DNA from: Rhodocyclaceae bacterium
Lineage (GTDB): Bacteria; Pseudomonadota; Gammaproteobacteria; Burkholderiales; Rhodocyclaceae
Direction: 5' to 3'
NCBI GenBank assembly: GCA_016791085.1
Contig: JAEUNN010000481.1
Location: forward strand, 1-17,304
Length of the DNA stretch: 17,304 bases
Both the position numbers and the translations under genes were made by a program. Positions 1-6,501 of this stretch are shown piece by piece (the stretch's first letter is position 1; every line of letters begins with the position of its first letter). The notes below the pieces were generated by a model. The model was not told where the DNA came from, did not search any database, and worked only from the letters and a program-made list of their open reading frames with translations.

Positions 1-537
1 GCACAGGCCGAAAAACGGCGCCCGCAGTTTATCCAGCAGGGCATGTCCGAACACCACGCAAAGCAAGGCCTCGCGCATGCGCGCGCGGCGCTCCCAGAAT
101 GCCGCGACCCAGCGCCGCTCGCGCAGCAATTGCGCCAGTTCTGCATCGGCGTGCAGAACCAGCACGCCATCCTCATCGAATTGCGTGGCGGCGTCGCGTA
201 CCGGCCCGCGCGCCGCGCCGGGGCCCGCGTCGTGGCGCAGGTGGCGTTCGGTCAGCGCCGCTTTGGCGCGCGGAAAACCCAGCCATATCAGGGCGTGGAA
301 GGTGTCGTGCCAACTGCCCTCGCGCGTGTGCACAACCCCGCTGGACGCGATGCGGCTTTCGTAGGCGCCGGAATCCACCTCGGCGCAAAAACGGATGGGC
401 AGCCCGCCCGGCCCGACCGGCCGGCCCATGCGCGCCACGGCGGCGTCCATTTCGGCAACCCCGGGCGGCGCACCGGCCGGCAGGCGCGCGGCAAGCGCGC
501 GCAGCGGCTGGTACAAAAACAGCGGCGGCAAATCCAC
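1..537 (-). CDS. DUF3025 domain protein, C-terminus cut by window edge
   Basis: This is an open frame of 179 codons on the minus strand, running off the left edge without a stop. I recognise the DUF3025 family from the middle of the protein: a Trp-His-Asp-x-Phe-His-Ala-Leu-Ile-Trp-Leu-x-Phe-Pro-Arg-x-Lys block at residues 77-92, followed by an Arg-Asp...Phe-Asp-Glu-Asp-Gly segment at 114-124. The biochemical role of the family is unknown. The only start close to the upstream gene is GTG at 537, seven bases beyond the lipoprotein stop and in the same frame. I see no Shine-Dalgarno sequence, so translation probably depends on coupling to the lipoprotein gene. It is the last visible gene of the rsmI-pyrC-lipoprotein operon. 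The family assignment is firm, the start less so. Confidence 0.82.
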   Translation of the reverse strand, partial: MDLPPLFLYQPLRALAARLPAGAPPGVAEMDAAVARMGRPVGPGGLPIRFCAEVDSGAYESRIASSGVVHTREGSWHDTFHALIWLGFPRAKAALTERHLRHDAGPGAARGPVRDAATQFDEDGVLVLHADAELAQLLRERRWVAAFWERRARMREALLCVVFGHALLDKLRAPFFGLC

Positions 538-543
538 GCCGCG

Positions 544-960
544 CTATTGCCCGGCGGCCTTGGCGATGAAGCGCAGCTTGCCGTCCTTGCGCGCGAAACT
601 GCCCAGGGGCTGCGGCGCCTCGCCCGGCGCCGGCAAGGTTTTGAGGCTGCAATCGGCCGTGCTGGCGGCATACCAGTTATTGCCCTGGCTGAGCAGGAAG
701 GCGTTTTCCTGCGCTCCGGGGTAGAGCACCACCACGCCGTTCTTGAGCGACACCGCCTTGAGCGGGTAACGGCGCTGGCAGTCGGGCAGCCGCGCCACGA
801 CCAGCGCGGTATCGTAACTGTCGCTCCAGGGAAAAGCCTTGTCGCGCAGCACCGTCAGCGCGTGATCGCGCTTGTCCACGATGTAGGACGCGCTGTCACT
901 TTCGCAACCGCCCAACAGCAGGCCGGCCGCCAGCAGCAGGAGTGGCCCAGAATACCTCAT
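544..960 (-). CDS. small predicted lipoprotein of unknown function
   Basis: A 138-residue protein with a lipoprotein signal peptide: Met-Arg, a Leu/Ala-rich hydrophobic stretch, and a lipobox Leu-Leu-Gly-Gly followed by Cys19, the predicted lipidated residue. Position +2 is Glu, so sorting cannot be read simply from the Asp+2 rule. The mature part (about 120 residues) has two further cysteines (in LPDCQ and TADCS) that could form a disulfide. I recognise no domain. Its ATG lies in an ATGA overlap with the pyrC stop, so it is almost certainly co-transcribed and translationally coupled with pyrC. The DUF3025 gene follows in the same frame after the single TAG stop. Function unknown; the position beside pyrC does not prove a pyrimidine role. 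Confidence 0.8.
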   Translation of the reverse strand: MRYSGPLLLLAAGLLLGGCESDSASYIVDKRDHALTVLRDKAFPWSDSYDTALVVARLPDCQRRYPLKAVSLKNGVVVLYPGAQENAFLLSQGNNWYAASTADCSLKTLPAPGEAPQPLGSFARKDGKLRFIAKAAGQ

Positions 961-2000
961 GAGCCCGGCGCCAGTTTCCAGTCCAGCGTGCCGCCGGCAA
1001 ACAACGGCACCAGCGGATCGTTATCGAGATACGGCAAATGCGGCGGCACGCCTTGCGGCTCGCGCGCCAATGTGATGGTGTCGGTATTGCGCGGCAGGCC
1101 GTACCAGTCCGGCCCGTTGAAACTGGCGAATGCTTCCAGCAATTCCAGCACCCCGGCCGCCTCAAAGGCCTGGGCGTACAGCTCTATGCCGGCGTACGCG
1201 GTATAGCAGCCGGCGCAGCCGCAGGCGGCTTCTTTGGTGCTTTGCGCATGCGGCGCCGAATCGGTGCCGAGAAAAAATTTCGGCGACGCGGAACGGATCG
1301 CATCCACCAGCGCCAGCCGGTGGCGCTCGCGTTTCAAAACCGGAAGGCAGTAGTTGTGCGGCCGTATGCCGCCCTGAAACAGCGCATTGCGATTGAGCAG
1401 CAGATGATGCGCGGTAATCGTGGCGGCCACGTTGGCAGCGCTGCCCATTACGAACGCCGCTGCCTGTTCCGTCGTGATGTGTTCGAGGACGACTCGTAAA
1501 TCCGGATGGCGGACAAGCGTGGGCTCGAGCACGCGTTCGATAAAAACCGCTTCGCGGTCAAATATATCCACAGCAACATCGGTCACCTCCCCATGCACCA
1601 GGAGCGGCATGCCCAGCGCGGCCATGCGCCCCAGCACCTCGTCACAACGTTCAAGATCCGTCACGCCGGATGCCGAATTGGTGGTCGCGCCGGCCGGATA
1701 CAGCTTCACCGCATGCACGAAGCCGCTGTCCCGGGCGCGCTCGATTTCGTCAGGCGCCGTGTCGTCAGTCAGGTACAACGTCATGAGCGGCTCGAACTTG
1801 AATCCGGCCGGAATCGCCGCCACGATGCGCTCGCGATAGGCCGCCGCGTCGGCCACCGTAACCACCGGCGGCTTCAGGTTGGGCATGATGATGGCGCGGC
1901 CGAAACGGCGCGCCGTGGCCGGCAGCACGGCGGCCAATGCGGCGCCGTCGCGCACGTGCAGATGCCAGTCGTCGGGGCGGGTAAGGGTGAGCGTATCCAT
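957..2000 (-). CDS. pyrC: dihydroorotase (type II, PyrC)
   Basis: Dihydroorotase catalyses the reversible cyclisation of N-carbamoyl-L-aspartate to dihydroorotate, the third step of pyrimidine synthesis, in the cytoplasm. The 347-residue length matches class II bacterial enzymes. The metal ligands are visible: His13 and His15 (Asp-Trp-His-Leu-His-Val-Arg-Asp), Lys99 in AVKLYPAGATTNS as the carbamylated bridging lysine, His136 (LLVHGEV), His174 (LEHITT) and Asp247 in GTDSAPH. The MPNLKPP block after strand 2 is also typical. The gene starts 11 nt after the rsmI stop and overlaps the lipoprotein start by 4 nt, so it is the middle of an operon. No clear Shine-Dalgarno precedes the ATG. The protein looks complete and functional. 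Confidence 0.97.
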   Translation of the reverse strand: MDTLTLTRPDDWHLHVRDGAALAAVLPATARRFGRAIIMPNLKPPVVTVADAAAYRERIVAAIPAGFKFEPLMTLYLTDDTAPDEIERARDSGFVHAVKLYPAGATTNSASGVTDLERCDEVLGRMAALGMPLLVHGEVTDVAVDIFDREAVFIERVLEPTLVRHPDLRVVLEHITTEQAAAFVMGSAANVAATITAHHLLLNRNALFQGGIRPHNYCLPVLKRERHRLALVDAIRSASPKFFLGTDSAPHAQSTKEAACGCAGCYTAYAGIELYAQAFEAAGVLELLEAFASFNGPDWYGLPRNTDTITLAREPQGVPPHLPYLDNDPLVPLFAGGTLDWKLAPGS

Positions 2001-2011
2001 GGCTTGCGGGT

Positions 2012-2890
2012 TCAGTCTTCGGATGTTTGTGCGGATAGCGCGAGCGCATGCTCGTAGAGCGCATTGCGCGCCGCGCCGGTCAGTTCTGCGGCAAGTTTAA
2101 CCGCCTGTTTGAGCGGCAGTTCGGCCAGCAGCACGGCCAGCGTGCGGGCGGCCGCGGCGTCCAGCGGCGCCCCCGTCCGGCGCGGCGCGGCCGACACCGC
2201 CAGCACGAATTCCCCGCGCCGGCGCTGTTCCTGTTCGGCCAGCCAGTGCGGCGCTTGCGGCAGCGGCAGGCGCACGATCTGCTCGAAAGTTTTCGACAGT
2301 TCGCGCGCGATCAGGATTTCGCGTTCGGGCTGCAGCACGGCGGCCAGATCATCGACGCATTCGGCGATGCGGTGCGGCGCCTCGTAAAACACCAGCGCGG
2401 CGGGTATGTCGCGCAGGCTTTCGATCTGCGCGCGGCGCGCGGCCCGCTTGGGCGGCAAAAAGCCGGCAAACACGAATTGCTCGTCGAGCAGACCGCCCGC
2501 GCTCAAGGCAGCCACGGCGGCGCACGGCCCGGGCAAGGGCACCACCGGCAGCCCGGCTTCCTGCAAGCTGCGCACCACGCGCGCGCCGGGGTCGCTCCAG
2601 CCCGGCGTGCCGGCATCGCTCAGCAGCGCCACCACCTTGCCCTCGCCTACCGCCTGCACCAGCCGCGCCGCCGCGGCGCGCTCGTTGTGTTCATGCACCG
2701 CAATCAATTCCGCGCGCACGCCGTAGTGCTGCAACAGGCGCATGGAGTGGCGCGTGTCTTCGCAGGCGATCAGGTCGGCCGCGCGCAGCACGTCCAGCGC
2801 ACGCAGCGTCAGGTCGGCGAGATTGCCTATCGGCGTCGCAACCACATAGAGCGCCGCGCCCACGGCGCGGCCGGCAGGAATATCGGACAT
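2012..2890 (-). CDS. rsmI: 16S rRNA (cytidine-1402-2'-O)-methyltransferase RsmI
   Basis: RsmI 2'-O-methylates C1402 of 16S rRNA using S-adenosylmethionine. The 292-residue protein has the tetrapyrrole-methylase fold signatures: VATPIGNLADLT (17-28), CEDTRHS (43-49), LLSDAGTP...SDPGARVV (89-106), PLPGPCAAVAALSAGGL (118-134), FVFAGFLPPKR (139-149), FYEAPHR (168-174), and a C-terminal helical segment LPLKQAVKLAAELTGAARN (258-276). I chose the ATG at 2890 because homology begins a few residues later and the length then fits the family. The open frame extends upstream to 3076, but that extension is non-homologous and would run through the yraN promoter region. The usual Ala-Ile/Val before SDPG is Gly-Trp here. 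It is the first gene of the pyrC operon and is divergent from yraN. Confidence 0.95.
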   Translation of the reverse strand: MSDIPAGRAVGAALYVVATPIGNLADLTLRALDVLRAADLIACEDTRHSMRLLQHYGVRAELIAVHEHNERAAAARLVQAVGEGKVVALLSDAGTPGWSDPGARVVRSLQEAGLPVVPLPGPCAAVAALSAGGLLDEQFVFAGFLPPKRAARRAQIESLRDIPAALVFYEAPHRIAECVDDLAAVLQPEREILIARELSKTFEQIVRLPLPQAPHWLAEQEQRRRGEFVLAVSAAPRRTGAPLDAAAARTLAVLLAELPLKQAVKLAAELTGAARNALYEHALALSAQTSED

Positions 2891-2914
2891 GCGGAATCCG
2901 GACGGTAAGGGCCG

Positions 2915-2952
2915 AGCATAGCACCGCGCGCGCGGCGCGGCGGGACTACAAT
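2915..2952. promoter_or_regulatory. candidate divergent promoter region between rsmI and yraN
   Basis: The 125-bp gap between the divergent rsmI and yraN starts holds one -10-like hexamer in each direction: TACAAT at 2947-2952 facing yraN, and TATGCT (complement of 2915-2920) facing rsmI. Neither has a convincing -35 hexamer 16-18 nt upstream, because the spacer is almost pure G/C. The assignment rests on position, on the -10 match and on these being the only A/T-bearing spots in the gap. Confidence 0.35.
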
Positions 2953-3000
2953 CGGCAGCGGCCGGAAGTGACCATCCCGCTTCGTGGTGGCGCCGGCAGC

Positions 3001-3007
3001 AAAGGAG
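3001..3007 (+). promoter_or_regulatory. ribosome binding site fixing the yraN start
   Basis: AAAGGAG lies 8 nt before the ATG at 3016. It decides that start over the longer open frame beginning with GTG at 2968, which has no such site and adds residues unlike the UPF0102 family. Confidence 0.75.
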
Positions 3008-3015
3008 ATGTGCGC

Positions 3016-3369
3016 ATGGCGCGCCACAACGACGACGGCCGCGCCGCCGAAACTCTGGCGGCCCAGCACTTGGCACGTCACGGCCTGACCGTGATCGAAC
3101 GCAACTGGCGCGCGCGCGGCGGCGAACTCGATCTGGTATGCCGCGACGGCGCCACCCTGGTATTCGTCGAAGTACGCCTGCGCAAGAGCGCGCGCTACGG
3201 CGGCGCGCTGGAGAGCATAGGCGCGTCCAAGCGCAACCGGCTCATCGCCGCGGCCGAACAATACCTGGCGCAGCACCCGGCGGGCGCCTGCCGCTTCGAC
3301 GTGGTACTGCTGGATGCGGTCGCAGGCGGCCGCGTCGAGTGGATACGCGATGCGTTCGACGCCGGCTGA
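3016..3369 (+). CDS. yraN: UPF0102 family protein YraN
   Basis: A 117-residue protein of the UPF0102/YraN family, which has a predicted restriction-endonuclease/Holliday-junction-resolvase-like fold but no settled biochemical role. The family core is intact: an N-terminal helix (GRAAETLAAQHLARHG, 8-23), the acidic motif GGELDLV (35-41), VFVEVR (49-54) and the helix SKRNRLIAAAEQYL (71-84). Glu37, Asp39 and Glu52 are the acidic residues expected at the putative metal site. The start is set by a strong ribosome binding site. Its stop lies 20 nt inside the next gene, suggesting coupled expression with the HIRAN protein. Divergent rsmI and yraN are a common arrangement in proteobacteria. The last residues after WIRDAF are unremarkable. 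Confidence 0.92.
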   Translation: MARHNDDGRAAETLAAQHLARHGLTVIERNWRARGGELDLVCRDGATLVFVEVRLRKSARYGGALESIGASKRNRLIAAAEQYLAQHPAGACRFDVVLLDAVAGGRVEWIRDAFDAG

Positions 3370-3766
3370 TCCAGGACCGCGCCCCTGCCCGCGCCTCGCG
3401 CGTGCGGCACTGCTGGGCATGGTGCTGCTCGCCGCGGCGGCCGGCGCCTACGCCCAGAGCGTGCGCCTGCTGGTGCAAAGTTCTCCGCTGGCGGGCTTTC
3501 AATTTCACGCCGGACCCGACCTGTGGGCGCAACTGCAGGTCGGCGACAGGCTGGAACTGGTACGCGAACCGGCCAACCCGCACGACCCCAATGCAGTGCG
3601 CGTGGATTGGCGCGGCCACAAATTGGGTTACCTGCCGCGGCGCGAAAACGCCCTCGTGGCGGAACAGATGGATCGCGGCGCCCGAGTCGAAGCGCGCATC
3701 GCAAAACTCACCTCCGCCGCCGATCCCTGGGCGCGCCTGCAAATCGACGTATTGCTGGTGCTCTGA
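3350..3766 (+). CDS. exported HIRAN-domain protein
   Basis: A 138-residue protein: a positively charged, Pro-rich n-region, a hydrophobic stretch at about 18-33, and a likely signal peptidase I site at Ala-Tyr-Ala before Gln36. The remainder is one HIRAN domain (about 38-122), recognised from SPLAGFQFH (45-53), the LELVREPANPHDPNAV block (68-83) and GHKLGYLPRREN (89-100). HIRAN domains in eukaryotic HLTF/Rad5 bind DNA 3' ends; the substrate of small bacterial stand-alone copies is not established. The ATG at 3350 is chosen because the frame's other ATG (3314) lies deep in yraN and would add residues before the signal peptide. The gene overlaps yraN by 20 nt. A periplasmic location for a nucleic-acid-type domain is unexpected. 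Confidence 0.78.
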   Translation: MRSTPADPGPRPCPRLARAALLGMVLLAAAAGAYAQSVRLLVQSSPLAGFQFHAGPDLWAQLQVGDRLELVREPANPHDPNAVRVDWRGHKLGYLPRRENALVAEQMDRGARVEARIAKLTSAADPWARLQIDVLLVL

Positions 3767-3834
3767 TCGCGGCGCCACTGCCAGCATTGCCAGGCCTCGT
3801 CACCCGTTACAGCACCAAGGGATTACACACTGCT

Positions 3835-3863
3835 TTGCGGCGACGATTTTTTGCGCCTATCAT
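3835..3863 (+). promoter_or_regulatory. sigma-70-like promoter for the pilus operon
   Basis: TTGCGG (3835-3840) and TATCAT (3858-3863) are separated by exactly 17 nt, in a locally A/T-richer 124-bp gap between the HIRAN gene and mshL. A start site near 3870 would leave a short leader of about 20 nt before the ATG at 3891. No sigma-54 element (GG-N10-GC type) was found in the gap. As downstream gaps are tiny or negative, this is the likely main promoter of the ten-gene operon. Confidence 0.55.
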
Positions 3864-3890
3864 GTATGAATTGCGCTGGAACGATCATAA

Positions 3891-5774
3891 ATGCACGCAA
3901 CGCCCACAACCCGCGCGCACCCTGCATATGCCGTTTCGGCCGGCATGTCGATACTTACTTTCGTCGTATTAAGCGGCTGCGTCGGCACCAGCATCACGCC
4001 ACAAACCCAGGCCCATCTCGCACGTGCCGACAGCAAGTCGTTGGAAAAACAATCGATTCCACCGCCTGTGCGGCATAGTTTCAGCCTGCCGCCTCCGTTA
4101 CAGATTGCACCTGCAGAAACTTACAGCGTGGTCGTCAATCGCGTTGGTGTGCACGACTTATTATTCGCGCTGGCGCGCGATGCGCAAGTCAATGTCGATA
4201 TACATCCAGGCATTAACGGAAACGTAACGCTCAACGCGCTCGATCAGACCCTGCAGCAATTGCTCACCCGCATCGCACGCCAGGTGGACATGCGCTTCGA
4301 ACTGGAAGGCAATGTGCTCACGGTCATGCCGGACAGCCCCTACCTGCGGCATTACAAGATCGATTACGTAAATCTGGCGCGCGACACCACGGGCAGCCTG
4401 TCGGTCACCACCCAGGTGGCGAATACCGGTGCTGCCATGGGCACGGCCGCGGCCGGCAACAATTCGATCACGCGCATAGAAAACCGCGTGCAGAACCATT
4501 TCTGGGAAACCCTGGTGCAGAACGTCAAAGACATCCTGCATGAAACCGACAAAATCCTGCCCGAAGGTTCCAGCGAAACCACGGTAGAAAAAAACGACAC
4601 ACAAAGCACCACCGGCACCGGTGCGACACCCGCTGCGGCGGTGCCGGCCGCCGCAGCAGCCCCGGCGCGCACACGCAAGGGCGCCAGCGCGTCGCCGGGC
4701 GGCGCCGCCACACTGGCAGCCAGCCCCAACCCGGCCAGCCTGCGCAACCAGGCCACCACGGTAACCCGCACCATCACCTATCGCGAGGCCGCCTCGGTCA
4801 TCGCGCATGCCGAATCCGGCGTGCTGTCGGTGCGCGCCACCGCGCGCCAGCACGAAAAGATCGCCGAATTTCTCGACCACGTCATGCATGCCGCGCGCCG
4901 CCAGGTGCTCATCGAAGCCACGGTGCTGGAAGTGCAACTGTCCGACAACTACCAGCAGGGCATAGATTGGTCGCGCCTGCGGCTGGACGGAACCGGCTTC
5001 CGCTTCAGCCAGCGCGCGGCCGGCACGCTTGCGGCGCCACCCGCCAGCCTGTTCGAACTGGGTTACACCAATCCCGACTCGCGCTTCGGCAATCTCAGCG
5101 CCACGGTGCGGCTGCTCGAATCTTTCGGCAACGTGAAGGTGCTGTCGAGCCCCAAGCTGTCGGTCATGAACAACCAGACCGCGGTACTCAAGGTGGTCGA
5201 TAACGCCGTCTATTTCACGATACAGAGCAACACCAACCAGAACCAATCCACCACCACGACCACCTTCACGACCAATCTGTATTCGGTGCCGGTCGGCTTC
5301 GTCATGAACGTGATTCCCCAGGTCAGCGAGGCCGGCGCCATCGTGCTCAACGTGCGGCCCAGCGTATCGCGCATCATAGGCACGGTGGCCGACCCCAACC
5401 CGGAATTGAAGCGTGCCGGGGTGACCAGCGAAATTCCCGTGATACGCACGCGCGAAATGGAGTCGGTGCTGCGCGTGGAGGACGGCAACATCGCCGTCAT
5501 GGGCGGCCTCATGGAAGACGTGCTGGACCGCCGCGACGACACGGTGCCGCTGTTGTCGCGCCTGCCGGTGGTGGGCGGGCTGTTTTCGAATCGCAACGAC
5601 ACGGTGCGTAAAACCGAACTGGTGGTATTCCTGCGCCCCACCGTGATACGCCGCGCATCGCTCGAAGGCGATTACGGCCATCTGGCCGGAGCGCTGCCTG
5701 GACGCGATTTTTTCCGCAACAACCCGGAGCCGGCGCCCTGGTCCGGCGTGGCGGGCGGCGATGGTCAGCGCTGA
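3891..5774 (+). CDS. mshL: MSHA-type pilus secretin, MshL
   Basis: MshL forms the outer-membrane secretin ring through which the MSHA pilus passes. The 627-residue protein has a lipoprotein-type signal ending in VLSG before Cys30, a short secretin N-domain/STN (about 78-148, containing VGVHDLLFALARDAQ), and an N-domain region interrupted by a low-complexity Ala/Thr/Pro linker (236-285). The secretin domain spans about 335-587, with IEATVLEVQL (341-350), the Thr/Asn/Gln-rich gate loop (446-462), VPVGFVMNVIPQVSE (466-480) and the C-terminal signature around PLLSRLPVVGGLFS (553-566). ATG 3891 is kept because GGAA sits 9 nt upstream and Arg8 gives a basic n-region; ATG 3945 would leave a signal with no basic residue. 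The first 120 codons are A/T-richer than the rest and contain TTA codons. The gene overlaps the next by 14 nt. Confidence 0.93.
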   Translation: MHATPTTRAHPAYAVSAGMSILTFVVLSGCVGTSITPQTQAHLARADSKSLEKQSIPPPVRHSFSLPPPLQIAPAETYSVVVNRVGVHDLLFALARDAQVNVDIHPGINGNVTLNALDQTLQQLLTRIARQVDMRFELEGNVLTVMPDSPYLRHYKIDYVNLARDTTGSLSVTTQVANTGAAMGTAAAGNNSITRIENRVQNHFWETLVQNVKDILHETDKILPEGSSETTVEKNDTQSTTGTGATPAAAVPAAAAAPARTRKGASASPGGAATLAASPNPASLRNQATTVTRTITYREAASVIAHAESGVLSVRATARQHEKIAEFLDHVMHAARRQVLIEATVLEVQLSDNYQQGIDWSRLRLDGTGFRFSQRAAGTLAAPPASLFELGYTNPDSRFGNLSATVRLLESFGNVKVLSSPKLSVMNNQTAVLKVVDNAVYFTIQSNTNQNQSTTTTTFTTNLYSVPVGFVMNVIPQVSEAGAIVLNVRPSVSRIIGTVADPNPELKRAGVTSEIPVIRTREMESVLRVEDGNIAVMGGLMEDVLDRRDDTVPLLSRLPVVGGLFSNRNDTVRKTELVVFLRPTVIRRASLEGDYGHLAGALPGRDFFRNNPEPAPWSGVAGGDGQR

Positions 5775-6501
5775 ACTTCAGCGCATTGCCGCGGCCGGCG
5801 CCGCTTGCCTGGCGCTGGGTATGGGCGCCGGGTTTGCGCGCGCGGAAGCGCCCGCCAGCGCCACCGCCGAAGCCGGCACGAGCGGCGACCCGCCGCGCGT
5901 ACGCAGCAAGCGCCAGGCGCGCCAGGCCGACCCCGATCTGCTGCGCGCCTGGCGCGCTTATGGCGAGGGCCAGTTGACCGCCGCGCGCGCCGCCTACGCA
6001 GCCGTGCTGGCGCGCGACGCACACAACGTGCAGGCCTGGAACGGCCTGGCCCTGGTCGCGCTGCGTGCAGGCGAGCATGCCCTGGCGCTGGAATGTTACC
6101 GCCGCGCGGCCGCCGCCGATCCCAAGGACGCGCAGGCTCAGGCGGCGCTGGCACTCATGGAACCCAGGCCGGCGCCCGACTCCCTGCTGCGCCTCAAGCA
6201 GCAACTGGCGGAACAGCCGCGCGCCGCGGCGCTGCATTTTGCGCTGGGGGCCCTGTACGCGGACCAGGCGCAATGGAGCGAAGCGCAGTCCGCATTTTTT
6301 GCGGCGGCCGGTCTGGACGCAGGCAACCCGGACTATCTGTACAACCTGGCGGTCAGCCTGGATCAACTGCGCCAGAGCGCGCCGGCCCTGCGCCACTATC
6401 GCGCGGCGCTGGCGGCGGCACGCAGCCGGCCCGCCGCATTCGATATCGACAAAGCGCAGCGCCGCGCCGCGCAACTGGCCACGGACCCGGAGCAGCCATG
6501 A
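5761..6501 (+). CDS. MshN-like TPR protein, exported or membrane-anchored
   Basis: A 246-residue protein with an N-terminal hydrophobic signal or anchor (about 8-28, ending ARA) and a basic/Pro linker, then four or so tetratricopeptide-like helical pairs from residue 58 to 235. Examples are AWRAYGEGQLTAARAAYAAVL and AWNGLALVALRAGEHALALE, which show the small-residue and aromatic spacing of TPRs. In MSHA operons the TPR gene between mshL and mshE is mshN, thought to assist pilus assembly at the periplasmic side. The assignment here rests on position plus fold class, not on close sequence recognition. It begins 14 nt before the mshL stop and ends in an ATGA overlap with mshE. In Vibrio, mshM lies between mshL and mshN; it is absent here. 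Confidence 0.75.
   Translation: MVSAELQRIAAAGAACLALGMGAGFARAEAPASATAEAGTSGDPPRVRSKRQARQADPDLLRAWRAYGEGQLTAARAAYAAVLARDAHNVQAWNGLALVALRAGEHALALECYRRAAAADPKDAQAQAALALMEPRPAPDSLLRLKQQLAEQPRAAALHFALGALYADQAQWSEAQSAFFAAAGLDAGNPDYLYNLAVSLDQLRQSAPALRHYRAALAAARSRPAAFDIDKAQRRAAQLATDPEQP

Noticed and set aside
43..1206. Long plus-strand open frame (387 codons)
   Set aside because: It lies antisense to pyrC, the lipoprotein and DUF3025 genes, which have clear homology; composition is Arg/Ala/Gln/His-rich as expected for a shadow frame in GC-rich DNA.
2891..3076. Upstream extension of rsmI
   Set aside because: The extension has no family homology, overlaps the yraN start and its ribosome site, and would make RsmI about 60 residues too long.
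3767..3890. Possible sigma-54 or FleQ-type control of the pilus operon
   Set aside because: No GG-N10-GC element with the usual surroundings was found on either strand of the gap; a sigma-70-like promoter explains it.
3945..3990. Alternative mshL start at ATG 3945
   Set aside because: It would leave a lipoprotein signal with no basic n-region; ATG 3891 has a plausible ribosome site and sits at a sensible distance from the promoter. Not fully excluded.
5219..5280. Short ACC/ACG-rich repeat in mshL as a possible tandem repeat
   Set aside because: It encodes a Thr/Asn/Gln-rich gate loop within the secretin domain and does not form a regular repeat unit.
5805..6497. 231-codon upstream extension of mshE
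   Set aside because: It overlaps the TPR gene out of frame; MshE homology (MshEN repeat) begins right after ATG 6498, which is in an ATGA overlap.
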